Source: Clostridia bacterium (GTDB lineage Bacteria; Bacillota; Clostridia; Christensenellales; Borkfalkiaceae). From it: 50,609 bases of DNA. Below are positions 44,742-50,609 of this stretch, piece by piece. Positions within the stretch are counted from its first letter, which is position 1. Each line of letters opens with the position of its first letter. The position numbers were made by a program, and so were the translations under genes. Where the stretch lies: positions 1 to 50,609 of the forward strand of contig JAGAIW010000063.1 in the NCBI GenBank assembly GCA_017626305.1, read 5' to 3'. The notes beneath the pieces were generated by a model. That model was not told the DNA's origin. It saw nothing but the letters and a program-made list of their open reading frames with translations, and searched no databases.

Positions 44742-44888
44742 ATGAAAAAGTTATACGTATTGTTGCTTGCTTTGTTTTGCGCGTTTGCCCTGTCGGGGTG
44801 TGGCGATACGCAAGAAAGCAGTATAAACGAACAAAATTCTTCTTCACAAGAAAGCGGGTTCGAGCTCCCCGAAGATAAATTCAACTAA
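44742..44888 (+). CDS. 48-aa lipoprotein with the same FELPEDKF C-terminus
   Basis: ATG at 44742 behind AAGGAAGG. Signal LYVLLLALFCAFALSGC gives a lipidated Cys, then a short Ser/Gln/Asn linker and GFELPEDKFN at the end. The mature part is only about 30 residues, almost nothing but linker plus the motif shared with the previous protein. That makes the motif the likely functional element. Confidence 0.82.
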   Translation: MKKLYVLLLALFCAFALSGCGDTQESSINEQNSSSQESGFELPEDKFN

Positions 44889-44892
44889 CGAA

Positions 44893-44918
44893 AAAAGACG
44901 GCGCGTGCGCCGTCTTTT
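44893..44918. terminator. bidirectional terminator
   Basis: AAAAGACGGCGC/GCGCCGTCTTTT with two-base loop, between convergent lipoprotein and DegV genes. Confidence 0.9.
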
Positions 44919-44933
44919 GTTTATCGTTTTTTA

Positions 44934-45797
44934 TTATTTTTCTTTCGCGTGGAAGATAATCCCTAGCGTACCAGGTCCACAATGCGCGCCGATAACAGGG
45001 CCGATGGGTTGCACGGTGATATCCAGTTCTCCAAAAGCCGCTTTTACGTTATTTACAAACGTATTCGCCTCGTCTTCGCAATCCGCGTGCAAAACGTACA
45101 GTTTGTATTTATCCAGTTCGATCCCCTTCTTTTTTAAGTAGTCGAGCAAGGTCGCCAAAGCTTTTCTAAAACCCTTGACTTTATTGACGTTGACAATTTT
45201 CCCGTCTTCGTTCACGTACAAAATGGGCTTAATTCCAAGCAAATTGCCCACCACCTTGGAGATACCCGAAACTCTGCCGCCGCGGTATAAATAAGTCAAA
45301 TCATTGACGGCAAAATACATTGTGGTGTGCGCAATCATGTCGTCTAAATAGGAGTCCAGCTCGTCCATGGTAGCCCCTTCTTTGTACTTTAACGCGCCGT
45401 AATAGGTAACCATACCGCTACCCATGCAAATGGACTTGCTATCCTTAAAACGAATTTCCCTTTCGGGGTATTTTTCTTTGAGCTGCGCAATCACGTTCTT
45501 CATGGCGTTGAACGTTCCGCTCATTTGATGCGAGAAGGTGATATAGTAAATATCTTCACCGCGCGCGAGAACGGGCTCGAAATATTCCGTATACGCGTAT
45601 TCGTTGAGTGCCGCCGTCTTAGGTACGCCGCCTGCGCGCATGTTGTCGAAAAACGCCTTGAAATCGGTGCTTTCGCCCATGTCGTACAAATACTCTTTAT
45701 CGTCTACGATATACGGCATACGAATCACGTTAAGTCCTAATTCTTTTACTGTCGTATGCCAAAGCTCACAGTTAGAATCGCAAAATAATTGATACAT
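44934..45797 (-). CDS. DegV-family fatty-acid-binding protein
   Basis: 287 aa from ATG 45797 (GGGGG before it). YQLFCDSNCEL, TAALNEYAYTEYF, YYITFSHQMSGTFNAM (ligand Ser), YLYRGGRVSG and IGPVIGAHCGPGTLGI are the DegV blocks. DegV/FakB-type proteins hold fatty acids for phosphorylation by FakA. Confidence 0.92.
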   Translation of the reverse strand: MYQLFCDSNCELWHTTVKELGLNVIRMPYIVDDKEYLYDMGESTDFKAFFDNMRAGGVPKTAALNEYAYTEYFEPVLARGEDIYYITFSHQMSGTFNAMKNVIAQLKEKYPEREIRFKDSKSICMGSGMVTYYGALKYKEGATMDELDSYLDDMIAHTTMYFAVNDLTYLYRGGRVSGISKVVGNLLGIKPILYVNEDGKIVNVNKVKGFRKALATLLDYLKKKGIELDKYKLYVLHADCEDEANTFVNNVKAAFGELDITVQPIGPVIGAHCGPGTLGIIFHAKEK

Positions 45798-45852
45798 ATT
45801 ATTTTCCCCCGTTTTATGCTTTAAAAAAGCGCGCGGTCCATCTTCTCTATTC

Positions 45853-45881
45853 ATTATACTCCATCTTTTGGATTTTGTCAA
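45853..45881 (-). promoter_or_regulatory. promoter of degV gene
   Basis: TTGACA-N17-TATAAT on the minus strand. Confidence 0.85.
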
Positions 45882-45923
45882 GCAATCGAACAATATTCTT
45901 GTCTTTCGACAAAAAAGAACCGT

Positions 45924-46001
45924 TCCACCTTCAAGTCCCCCTGTAAACGTTGTATCATACCAAAAAAAGAACGCCTGTTTGGCGTCCTTTTTTTTTGGTG
46001 G
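45924..46001 (-). repeat. 78-bp inverted duplication, left copy
   Basis: Near-identical, in inverse orientation, to 46466-46543. It includes TCCACC ends, the terminator GGACGCC/GGCGTTC and a T-arm-like TTCAAGTCCCCCTGT. On the minus strand it follows ACTCCACCA, which looks like the remnant 3' end of a lost tRNA gene. Confidence 0.8.
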
Positions 46002-46033
46002 AGTGAGTGCAGCATAATAATTATGATAAAAAA

Positions 46034-46059
46034 TCGCTTGCGTTGGAATAAGCAAGCGA
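46034..46059 (-). terminator. terminator of minus-strand tRNA unit
   Basis: TCGCTTGC/GCAAGCGA stem followed by T6 on the minus strand. Confidence 0.8.
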
Positions 46060-46085
46060 AGTATAAAAACACCTTACGGTGGTCT

Positions 46086-46157
46086 TTTCGTATGTGGGAA
46101 TCGAACCCACCTCAATCTCTTAGCAGGAGACCGCTCTATCCGATAAGCTAATACGCT
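46086..46157 (-). tRNA. tRNA-like gene, anticodon GCT, short variable arm, defective acceptor stem
   Basis: D arm (GCTT/GAGC, GG in the loop), anticodon arm (GTCTC-CTGCTAA-GAGAT) and T arm (GTGGG-TTCGATT-CCCAC) are all sound. Anticodon GCT reads serine AGC/AGT, yet the variable region is only four bases, while normal tRNA-Ser has a long arm. The acceptor pairs in only five of seven positions and no CCA is encoded. Probably a tRNA pseudogene or a tRNA with a non-standard role; it lies 25 bases after tRNA-Ala, with a weak hairpin in between. Confidence 0.55.
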
Positions 46158-46182
46158 AAAAAATAGTAACGGCAAAGCCGCT

Positions 46183-46258
46183 TGGTGGAGCTAAGGGGAG
46201 TCGAACCCCTGACCTTTTGAATGCCATTCAAACGCGCTACCAACTGCGCTATAACCCC
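46183..46258 (-). tRNA. tRNA-Ala(GGC)
   Basis: 76 nt with encoded CCA. Acceptor GGGGTTA/TAGCTCC contains the G3-U70 pair that defines alanine tRNA; anticodon loop ATGGCAT gives GGC. T arm AGGGG-TTCGACT-CCCCT. Confidence 0.93.
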
Positions 46259-46270
46259 GTTCACAATTTT

Positions 46271-46300
46271 ATTATACAAAAAATAGAGCGCACTCGTCAA
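46271..46300 (-). promoter_or_regulatory. promoter of tRNA-Ala unit
   Basis: TTGACG-N18-TATAAT on the minus strand. Confidence 0.75.
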
Positions 46301-46350
46301 CGATTTTTATACGCTTTTAGAAAAATTTTTTTTGCAAACGCGCAAACGGT

Positions 46351-46379
46351 TTGACTTTTCTTTGCTGCGGTGCTATAAT
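46351..46379 (+). promoter_or_regulatory. promoter of tRNA-Val
   Basis: TTGACT-N17-TATAAT on the plus strand. Confidence 0.85.
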
Positions 46380-46394
46380 ATTTTTATGAAATTT

Positions 46395-46472
46395 GGAAGC
46401 ATAGTCTCAGTTGGTTAGAGCGCTCGCTTCACATGCGAGAGGTCGGGGGTTCAAGTCCCTCTGTTTCCACCA
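46395..46472 (+). tRNA. tRNA-Val(CAC)
   Basis: 78 nt with encoded CCA. Acceptor GGAAGCA/TGTTTCC, anticodon loop TTCACAT gives CAC. The D arm reads GTCTC...GAGC and is one base longer than usual. Its 3' 21 bases recur at 46652-46672. Confidence 0.9.
46452..46472 (+). repeat. 21-bp direct repeat, first copy (tRNA-Val 3' end)
   Basis: Identical to 46652-46672, exactly 200 bp downstream, like attachment-site duplication at a tRNA 3' end. Confidence 0.85.
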
Positions 46473-46543
46473 AAAAAAGGACGCCAAACAGGCGTTCTTT
46501 TTTTTGGTATGATACAACGTTTACAGGGGGACTTGAATGTGGA
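46466..46543 (+). repeat. 78-bp inverted duplication, right copy
   Basis: Starts within the tRNA-Val acceptor, carries the terminator GGACGCC-AAAC-AGGCGTTC-T9, and ends with ACAGGGGGACTTGAA, an inverted copy of the tRNA T-arm 3' side (TTCAAGTCCCTCTG at 46450). So the unit has tRNA-derived inverted ends. Confidence 0.8.
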
Positions 46544-46651
46544 GCTGTTTTGTGGGAACAAAACACTTTGCCTTACGGACTTAGGTAAAACGTAGATGAA
46601 AGGTAAAGCCCGACGTTGATAACGTCGGGGCGGGGCGCGCCGCCAAAGGCG

Positions 46652-46672
46652 CAAGTCCCTCTGTTTCCACCA
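46652..46672 (+). repeat. 21-bp direct repeat, second copy
   Basis: Copy of the tRNA-Val 3' end with no tRNA body before it; preceded by hairpins CCCGACGTT/AACGTCGGG (46609-46629) and GGCGCGCCGCC/GGCGC. Followed by a new terminator. Confidence 0.85.
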
Positions 46673-46680
46673 ACAAAAAG

Positions 46681-46703
46681 AGACGGTTTTGCCGTCTTTT
46701 TTT
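46681..46703 (+). terminator. terminator after tRNA repeat
   Basis: GACGG/CCGTC stem and T7. Confidence 0.75.
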
Positions 46704-46710
46704 GTATATA

Positions 46711-46748
46711 GTAAAACAGGTGCGGTTTTTATAAACCACACCTGTTTT
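46711..46748 (-). terminator. terminator of SASA esterase gene
   Basis: AACAGGTG/CACCTGTT with GGTTT/AAACC above it and T4 on the minus strand; works both ways. Confidence 0.8.
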
Positions 46749-47846
46749 TTAATCACTTTCTTTTAGCATTACGCATTTTTCGTCTTCCAGCTGTGGCGAA
46801 ACGTGGTCAAGCAATATCTTCTTCATATTATTCACCGCCGCATTTGCAATCGTTTTAAAGCCCTTTTCGTTGATGTGGTGGTTTCCAAAGCCAAAATAAC
46901 TATCCCTACACTCTAAAAAAGGCGTCACGTCTTCTTCCCCATACCATTTAACCAAATCTTGATTTGGCATAGGCATATACGAGCAAACGCGCGTCAACAT
47001 ATACGCGTCGGCTGTTTCCGCGCAAAATTCTTCTTGCGCTTTCATGATTTGAACAATTCTATCGTCCCCCCAGTAGTCCACACGCATGCAGAAAAAATGC
47101 GTAAAGCCAAGCGTCTTTAACGTCTCCCATAACGTTTCCAAATAAAGTTTATACAACGCTTTGGGTCGCCAAGCGTCGCCTTCGCCTTGCAACCAGAAAA
47201 AACACTTCGTCTTTAAGCTTTCCCCGACAAACCGCGCCGCAGCGTCTTCAAAAAAATCCTTGACCTTTTGAGCAAAGTACTCCCCCGCGCCAGCTGCATT
47301 TTTACCGACTTCCTGTAAAGGCAAATTTTCCCCGCTCTTTTGATTATAGTCCTTGATTTTTTCATTTAACCGCGCTATCATTTCGCCGTTAAAATAATAA
47401 TTGATAGAAACTCCGCCCTTAGCAATATGCGCATAAGCGCAACGCCGATTCAGCCCTTCCCATTGCTGCGTCACGTACGGCGCTAACGTCGGCGCAGGCT
47501 GAAAGGTCGTTTCGCTAAAATGCGTACAGAGAAAAAACGTCTTTTCCTGCTCCGAGCGCAAACCGCTCATGGACGGACAAAAATAGGTATTTTCCGCGTA
47601 ATCGGTTAATACGCTTTTTCCGTCAAACGCCATTCCCTTAGCGTATGCCCTGTCCATATCCTTATACGAAAATTCCCCGCAGGGATAGGCGTTGTTTTTA
47701 AACGCCCCACTCTTTTGCCCTAATCTTTTGGGCTTATGTAAATATTCAAACGAACGAGCAAAAACAACTTGTTCACTAGGGGGATAAACGCACGCTCCCA
47801 TCATATTCGACTGTCCGCAAAACACGAATAACTCTCTTTCCTGCAT
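46749..47846 (-). CDS. SASA/DUF303-type carbohydrate esterase
   Basis: 365 aa from ATG 47846 (AAGGA nine bases upstream; an alternative TTG lies three codons earlier). ELFVFCGQSNMMG has the nucleophile Ser, and CFFWLQGEGDAW has the second conserved block of sialate O-acetylesterase-like proteins; GNHHINEKGF near the end supplies the His. No signal peptide, so cytoplasmic. Likely deacetylates imported acetylated sugars. Confidence 0.82.
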   Translation of the reverse strand: MQERELFVFCGQSNMMGACVYPPSEQVVFARSFEYLHKPKRLGQKSGAFKNNAYPCGEFSYKDMDRAYAKGMAFDGKSVLTDYAENTYFCPSMSGLRSEQEKTFFLCTHFSETTFQPAPTLAPYVTQQWEGLNRRCAYAHIAKGGVSINYYFNGEMIARLNEKIKDYNQKSGENLPLQEVGKNAAGAGEYFAQKVKDFFEDAAARFVGESLKTKCFFWLQGEGDAWRPKALYKLYLETLWETLKTLGFTHFFCMRVDYWGDDRIVQIMKAQEEFCAETADAYMLTRVCSYMPMPNQDLVKWYGEEDVTPFLECRDSYFGFGNHHINEKGFKTIANAAVNNMKKILLDHVSPQLEDEKCVMLKESD

Positions 47847-47960
47847 GATAATCAATCCTTTATGCTAAGCTTGCGTTTATTGTAACACTTTTTTTATCTG
47901 ATAGCAAGAAAAAACGCATTTATTTATAAAATAAAAAGCGGATATTTTTTTCTTTGCTTA

Positions 47961-47989
47961 TTGACAAATACTCAGCCCCGTGTTATAAT
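47961..47989 (+). promoter_or_regulatory. promoter of AttH/CrtC-like gene
   Basis: TTGACA-N17-TATAAT on the plus strand. Confidence 0.88.
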
Positions 47990-48021
47990 AGTCATATAAA
48001 AATATGACATGGGAGAAAATT

Positions 48022-49077
48022 ATGGTACGCATTAAAACCGCACAGGAAATGGGACTTAGCGAACACGTACAGCCGTTTGAAGACGGACTGCGCACAGGCC
48101 CGCAATCGGGTAACTACGAATGGTGGTATTTTGATTCCAAATACCCCGACGGGAGCAGTCTTGTTGTCATCTTTTTCAGCAAGCCCGTCACGTCTATGGC
48201 AAACAAATTTCAGCCGTACGTATCCTTTGATTTTCTTTCCCCCACACACGAGCATATCCACACCGAAATGCGCGCGGACGAATATTCCATGTCCAAAGAG
48301 CATTGCGACGTGCAAATCGGCGAGTCGTATATCAAGGGGGATTTAAAACATTACGATATCCATTTTAAAAACAATATCGTCGAAGCGCATATTACTTTGG
48401 ACGCGAGCGTGCCTTCGTGGCGGCCGTATTCAGGGCATTTGTATTTCAATGAAAAGGAGTACTTCGCTTGGCTGCCGTCCGTTCCCGAAGGGATTGTCAA
48501 AACAGAAATTAAAACGGCAAAGGAAAGCTTTACGCTTAGCGGTACGGGCTATCACGACCACAACTGGGGCAATAAGCTGATGATTTTCCTTATGAATGAC
48601 TGGTACTGGGGCAGAGCCAAAATCGGCGATTACGTAGTGGTATCTTCGTACATTTACGCCAACAAAAAATGTAAGCACGCTCCCACGCCCATATTCATGC
48701 TTGCTAAAAACGGCAAAATTATCGCGGACGACGCTTATCGCTGTTTGACCTATCGCGAAGAAAACCCCATTAAAGACCCGTACACCAAACGCTACGTTGC
48801 CAACACTTTGGTGTATGAATATCAAGACGAAACCAACGGCACACATTACCGCATTACCTATCATAAAGGTACGGAAGAAGTCGAACGCAAAATCATGCGC
48901 GAAATTATAAGCAAACCACTTGCCGTGGTTATGTATCTTTTGGGTTTTCGCGGCTCGTATCACCGCATGAGCGGTACGGCTTGCATAGAAAAGCTAGTAA
49001 ACGGCGAAGTCGTCGAAAAAGTAGAATCCCCTGCCATGTGGGAACAAATGTGTTTCGGCAAAGACAGAATTCAATAA
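48022..49077 (+). CDS. AttH/CrtC-like lipocalin-fold protein
   Basis: 351 aa from ATG 48022 (GGGAG before it). YEWWYFDSKYPDGSS and SGTGYHDHNWGNK are the paired signatures of the AttH/CrtC family (double lipocalin domain; carotenoid 1,2-hydratase relatives). In Firmicutes the function is unknown; no carotenoid genes are nearby. No signal peptide. Single-gene unit with its own promoter and terminator. Confidence 0.83.
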   Translation: MVRIKTAQEMGLSEHVQPFEDGLRTGPQSGNYEWWYFDSKYPDGSSLVVIFFSKPVTSMANKFQPYVSFDFLSPTHEHIHTEMRADEYSMSKEHCDVQIGESYIKGDLKHYDIHFKNNIVEAHITLDASVPSWRPYSGHLYFNEKEYFAWLPSVPEGIVKTEIKTAKESFTLSGTGYHDHNWGNKLMIFLMNDWYWGRAKIGDYVVVSSYIYANKKCKHAPTPIFMLAKNGKIIADDAYRCLTYREENPIKDPYTKRYVANTLVYEYQDETNGTHYRITYHKGTEEVERKIMREIISKPLAVVMYLLGFRGSYHRMSGTACIEKLVNGEVVEKVESPAMWEQMCFGKDRIQ

Positions 49078-49083
49078 TCAACA

Positions 49084-49111
49084 AACGGCTTGCCGAGCAG
49101 GGCAAGCCGTT
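49084..49111 (+). terminator. terminator, copy 1 of a repeated hairpin
   Basis: AACGGCTTGCC/GGCAAGCCGTT with loop GAGCAG. The same stem recurs at 49847 and 50403. Confidence 0.85.
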
Positions 49112-49141
49112 CGTTATATATGCAAAATCTTCTTAAAGGGA

Positions 49142-49348
49142 CTAATAGTCTACCCTGCCAAGCAAATAATCGACGGAAACGTCAAAAAATTCAGCTATTT
49201 TCACCAAGTTGGGGGCTGTGGGTTCACTTCTATCCGTTTCCCAGTAACAAACCACCGCATAGCTCACCTGCAACCCTTTTGCAAGAGCCGCTTGGCTTAG
49301 CCCCTTTTCTTTGCGTAATTCTTTTAAGCGTTCAGCAAATATCTTCAT
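49142..49348 (-). CDS. XRE-family regulator
   Basis: 68 aa from ATG 49348. MKIFAERLKELRKEKGLSQA, then ALAKGLQVSYAVVCYWETDRSEPT, then LVKIAEFFDVSVDYLLGR: a single Cro/CI helix-turn-helix domain. The -10 box TATAAT ends six bases before the ATG, so the message is leaderless. Divergent from a zinc-ribbon membrane protein with a shared operator region. Confidence 0.9.
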   Translation of the reverse strand: MKIFAERLKELRKEKGLSQAALAKGLQVSYAVVCYWETDRSEPTAPNLVKIAEFFDVSVDYLLGRVDY

Positions 49349-49354
49349 GCTTAT

Positions 49355-49412
49355 ATTATACTCAATAAATTTAGTAAAAATACTTGACACTCAATTTATT
49401 GAGTAGTATAAT
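49355..49412. promoter_or_regulatory. divergent promoters with two operator palindromes
   Basis: Plus: TTGACA (49384) -N17- TATAAT (49407); its spacer contains the perfect ACTCAAT-TT-ATTGAGT (49389-49404). Minus: -10 TATAAT at 49355-49360, overlapping the imperfect ACTCAAT-AA-ATTTAGT (49360-49375). The XRE protein probably represses both. Confidence 0.8.
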
Positions 49413-49433
49413 ATAATAAAAAAGGTTCGCGTT

Positions 49434-49838
49434 ATGATTTATTTTTATTATTTAATAGTATTATCCGTATTACCAACTCTATTCGCGGGTGCAACCGCGT
49501 CTTGGAAAGGTCATAACGTCGTCGGTTGGATTATAGCCGCCTTATTTTTAAGTTGGATTGCAGTAATTATTTTAGCCGTCTTACCAGCTGAATCGTCCCC
49601 ATATTATTCTTCTGAACCCTTTTATACGCAACAAAAAAGAGAAAATTCAAAAAATCGTTGTTCTAATTGCGGCGCGGAAGTAAAAAACGGTATATGCACG
49701 TTTTGTAAAAAAGGAAACACTTTAACTTTATCCCCCAAACCCAACCCGTCCGTTAAAAAAGTAACCCCTTTCCGTTGTAAAGAATGTGGCGAAACCATCA
49801 ACACAAGTATTTGTCCCTACTGTGGAACAAAATATTAA
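49434..49838 (+). CDS. membrane protein with two zinc ribbons
   Basis: 134 aa. Two N-terminal membrane helices, a Ser/Pro-rich linker, then zinc ribbons CSNCGAEVKNGICTFC and CKECGETINTSICPYC. Weak ribosome site (AAGG). Controlled by the divergent XRE gene; function unknown. Confidence 0.8.
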   Translation: MIYFYYLIVLSVLPTLFAGATASWKGHNVVGWIIAALFLSWIAVIILAVLPAESSPYYSSEPFYTQQKRENSKNRCSNCGAEVKNGICTFCKKGNTLTLSPKPNPSVKKVTPFRCKECGETINTSICPYCGTKY

Positions 49839-49846
49839 CAAAGATA

Positions 49847-49874
49847 AACGGCTTGCCAAACAGGGCAAGCCGTT
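49847..49874 (+). terminator. terminator, copy 2 of the repeated hairpin
   Basis: AACGGCTTGCC/GGCAAGCCGTT, loop AAACA plus G; T-rich tail. Flank ACAAAGATAA shared with copy 3. Confidence 0.85.
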
Positions 49875-49911
49875 TTCTATTAAAAAGAGCTATTGTGTGA
49901 GCCGTTTTACA

Positions 49912-50132
49912 TTATGCCGCACTAGAAGTTTGAAAAAAGTCTTTCAAACAAATATCCAGCACGGCAAATAACAAAAATCGTATGTAAACCCACGTTTTTA
50001 TATTTGCACGAAAGAATATTTTCCACCGTTTGCAAAGGAAGTTGCGTTTTTTTGTGCCAAATCTTCTTTCGTCATTTCTCTTTCTTGCATGAGTTCTTGG
50101 ATACGCGACGCGATACTTTGTTGTAATTTCAT
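49912..50132 (-). pseudogene. XRE-family regulator with two compensating frameshifts
   Basis: Begins at ATG 50132 behind a perfect AGGAGG: MKLQQSIASRIQELMQER, EMTKEDLAQK, then the frame breaks in a run of seven A (about 50058-50064). One base fewer restores TQLPLQTVENILSCKYKN, VGLHTIFVICRA. A second shift, one missing base, is needed to read LDICLKDFFQTSSAA and the stop at 49912. The restored protein would be about 73 aa, the normal size of this small XRE family. Indel errors or real decay. Lies behind structured leader copy 2. Confidence 0.75.
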
Positions 50133-50157
50133 ATAAACCTCCTAATAAAAAAAATAA

Positions 50158-50320
50158 GTGCCGCTCTTGCGAGACGGCACCGTAGGGCGCGCTTTCTCGC
50201 TAAGTCGCTAAACCATCTTACACATCATGCTTTTTGGGGCACATTGTAATGCGATATCGGCGCGTCTCTACCAAGTAGAAACCGCCCCAAAAAATTGATG
50301 TAGTTGATGATTTAGCGTAT
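50158..50320 (-). ncRNA. structured leader RNA, copy 2
   Basis: Terminal stem CGCTAAATCATC/GATGGTTTAGCG, then ACATCA/TGATGT, TTTTTGGGGC/GCCCCAAAAA and hairpin TCTAC-TTG-GTAGA. The motif TATCGC...ACAAT and the AACT after the first stem are shared with copy 1. The 3' hairpin GTGCCG-CTC/GAG-CGGCAC closes a GCAA loop and runs into T8, a proper terminator. AGCGAGA (50195-50200 region) can pair with TCTCGC inside it (50169-50174). The XRE pseudogene follows with its own ribosome site. Confidence 0.7.
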
Positions 50321-50322
50321 TT

Positions 50323-50351
50323 ATTGTAACAAATCTATTTTGATTTGTCAA
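50323..50351 (-). promoter_or_regulatory. promoter of structured leader copy 2
   Basis: TTGACA-N17-TACAAT on the minus strand; transcript starts at the long stem, as in copy 1. Confidence 0.85.
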
Positions 50352-50402
50352 GGTTTTTTGAAAACAATCTAAATAAAGCCGCCGCAATTTTCGACAAAGA
50401 TA

Positions 50403-50435
50403 AACGGCTTGCCGAGCAGGGCAAGCCGTTTTTTT
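50403..50435. terminator. terminator, copy 3 of the repeated hairpin
   Basis: AACGGCTTGCC/GGCAAGCCGTT, loop GAGCAG, T7 on the plus side. Confidence 0.85.
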
Positions 50436-50436
50436 G

Positions 50437-50517
50437 TTAGCCGTAATTATTTACGGGGATTTTTAATATTCGCTTGTGCGGTTGTAGTACCCGTAAGGGC
50501 GATAAATCCCTACTCAT
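50437..50517 (-). CDS. possible 26-aa peptide
   Basis: ATG 50517 after AGGAAG (spacing about 12), reads MSRDLSPLRVLQPHKRILKI and six more residues to TAA. Promoter upstream and terminator directly downstream make a complete small unit, but the peptide resembles nothing I know and the unit may be a small RNA instead. Confidence 0.3.
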   Translation of the reverse strand: MSRDLSPLRVLQPHKRILKIPVNNYG

Positions 50518-50540
50518 ATTTCAACCACTTCCTATTCATT

Positions 50541-50569
50541 ATTTTAGCATAATAATTCAATTATGTCAA
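50541..50569 (-). promoter_or_regulatory. promoter of small unit
   Basis: TTGACA-N17-TAAAAT on the minus strand. Confidence 0.7.
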
Positions 50570-50571
50570 AC

Positions 50572-50593
50572 AAAAAAATGGCTTTTCAGCCAT
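50572..50593 (-). terminator. terminator at window end
   Basis: ATGGCT/AGCCAT with GAAA loop and T7 on the minus strand; ends a gene beyond the window. Confidence 0.75.
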
Positions 50594-50609
50594 CTTTTCG
50601 CTTTCCTTA

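Noticed and set aside
46395-46672. Integrated genomic island at tRNA-Val
   Set aside because: The 21-bp direct repeats enclose only 179 bp with no gene, integrase or excisionase; kept as a scar or mini-element instead.

Overview
The window looks like chromosomal DNA of a low-to-moderate GC, Gram-positive, probably gut-associated Clostridia-type bacterium. The signs are strong sigma-A promoters (TTGACA-N17-TATAAT) before most units, AGGAGG ribosome sites, SipW/TasA-like genes, RpiR regulation, Cys-type L31, the rpmE-DUF1385/prmC-prfA order and large secreted Ig/InlB-repeat proteins. The exact lineage (Christensenellales-like) is inference from protein style only. I see no phage, plasmid, transposase, integrase or CRISPR locus.

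Layout. 1-11.5 kb (minus): one long unit encoding a sugar-binding lipoprotein and two ABC permeases, then three paralogous secreted proteins and a 44-aa peptide. 11.7-15.1 kb (plus): AraC regulator translationally coupled to a GH2 beta-mannosidase. 15.1-16.7 kb (minus): SIS isomerase and ROK sugar kinase. 17.1-21.8 kb (minus): RpiR regulator and a sugar-acid-type operon (MBL hydrolase, KDPG-type aldolase, D-2-hydroxyacid dehydrogenase, SGNH hydrolase, truncated SGNH hydrolase). 21.9-32.9 kb (minus): housekeeping genes (RlmD-type methyltransferase, DUF5685, thrC, aminotransferase, prfA, a DUF1385-PrmC fusion, rpmE). 33.1-36.9 kb (plus): MDR oxidoreductase, YfcE phosphodiesterase, isochorismatase-fold hydrolase and TrpB2 behind an attenuator-like leader.

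37.2-39.3 kb is the most unusual part: a YpsA-like SLOG gene behind a structured leader RNA, five operator palindromes, and a small XRE gene between two arrays of a covarying hairpin repeat. The same repeats occur at 5.3 and 34.2 kb, and at 34.2 kb they sit between 14-bp direct duplications. 39.3-44.9 kb holds a sipW-TasA-like operon (minus) divergent from a secreted protein, a second small peptide of the family seen at 5.7 kb, and two lipoproteins sharing a C-terminal motif. 44.9-46.7 kb has a DegV protein and a tRNA cluster scrambled by inverted and direct duplications. 46.7-50.6 kb has a SASA-type esterase, an AttH/CrtC-like protein, an autoregulated XRE/zinc-ribbon pair, and an XRE pseudogene behind a second copy of the structured leader RNA.

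Functionally, the left half suggests import and breakdown of mannose-containing and acidic sugars, with several carbohydrate-esterase-like proteins. The candidates for undescribed biology are the leader RNA present in two covarying copies, the tandem-GA hairpin repeat family with evidence of insertion, and the small peptide and lipoprotein families around the secreted proteins.
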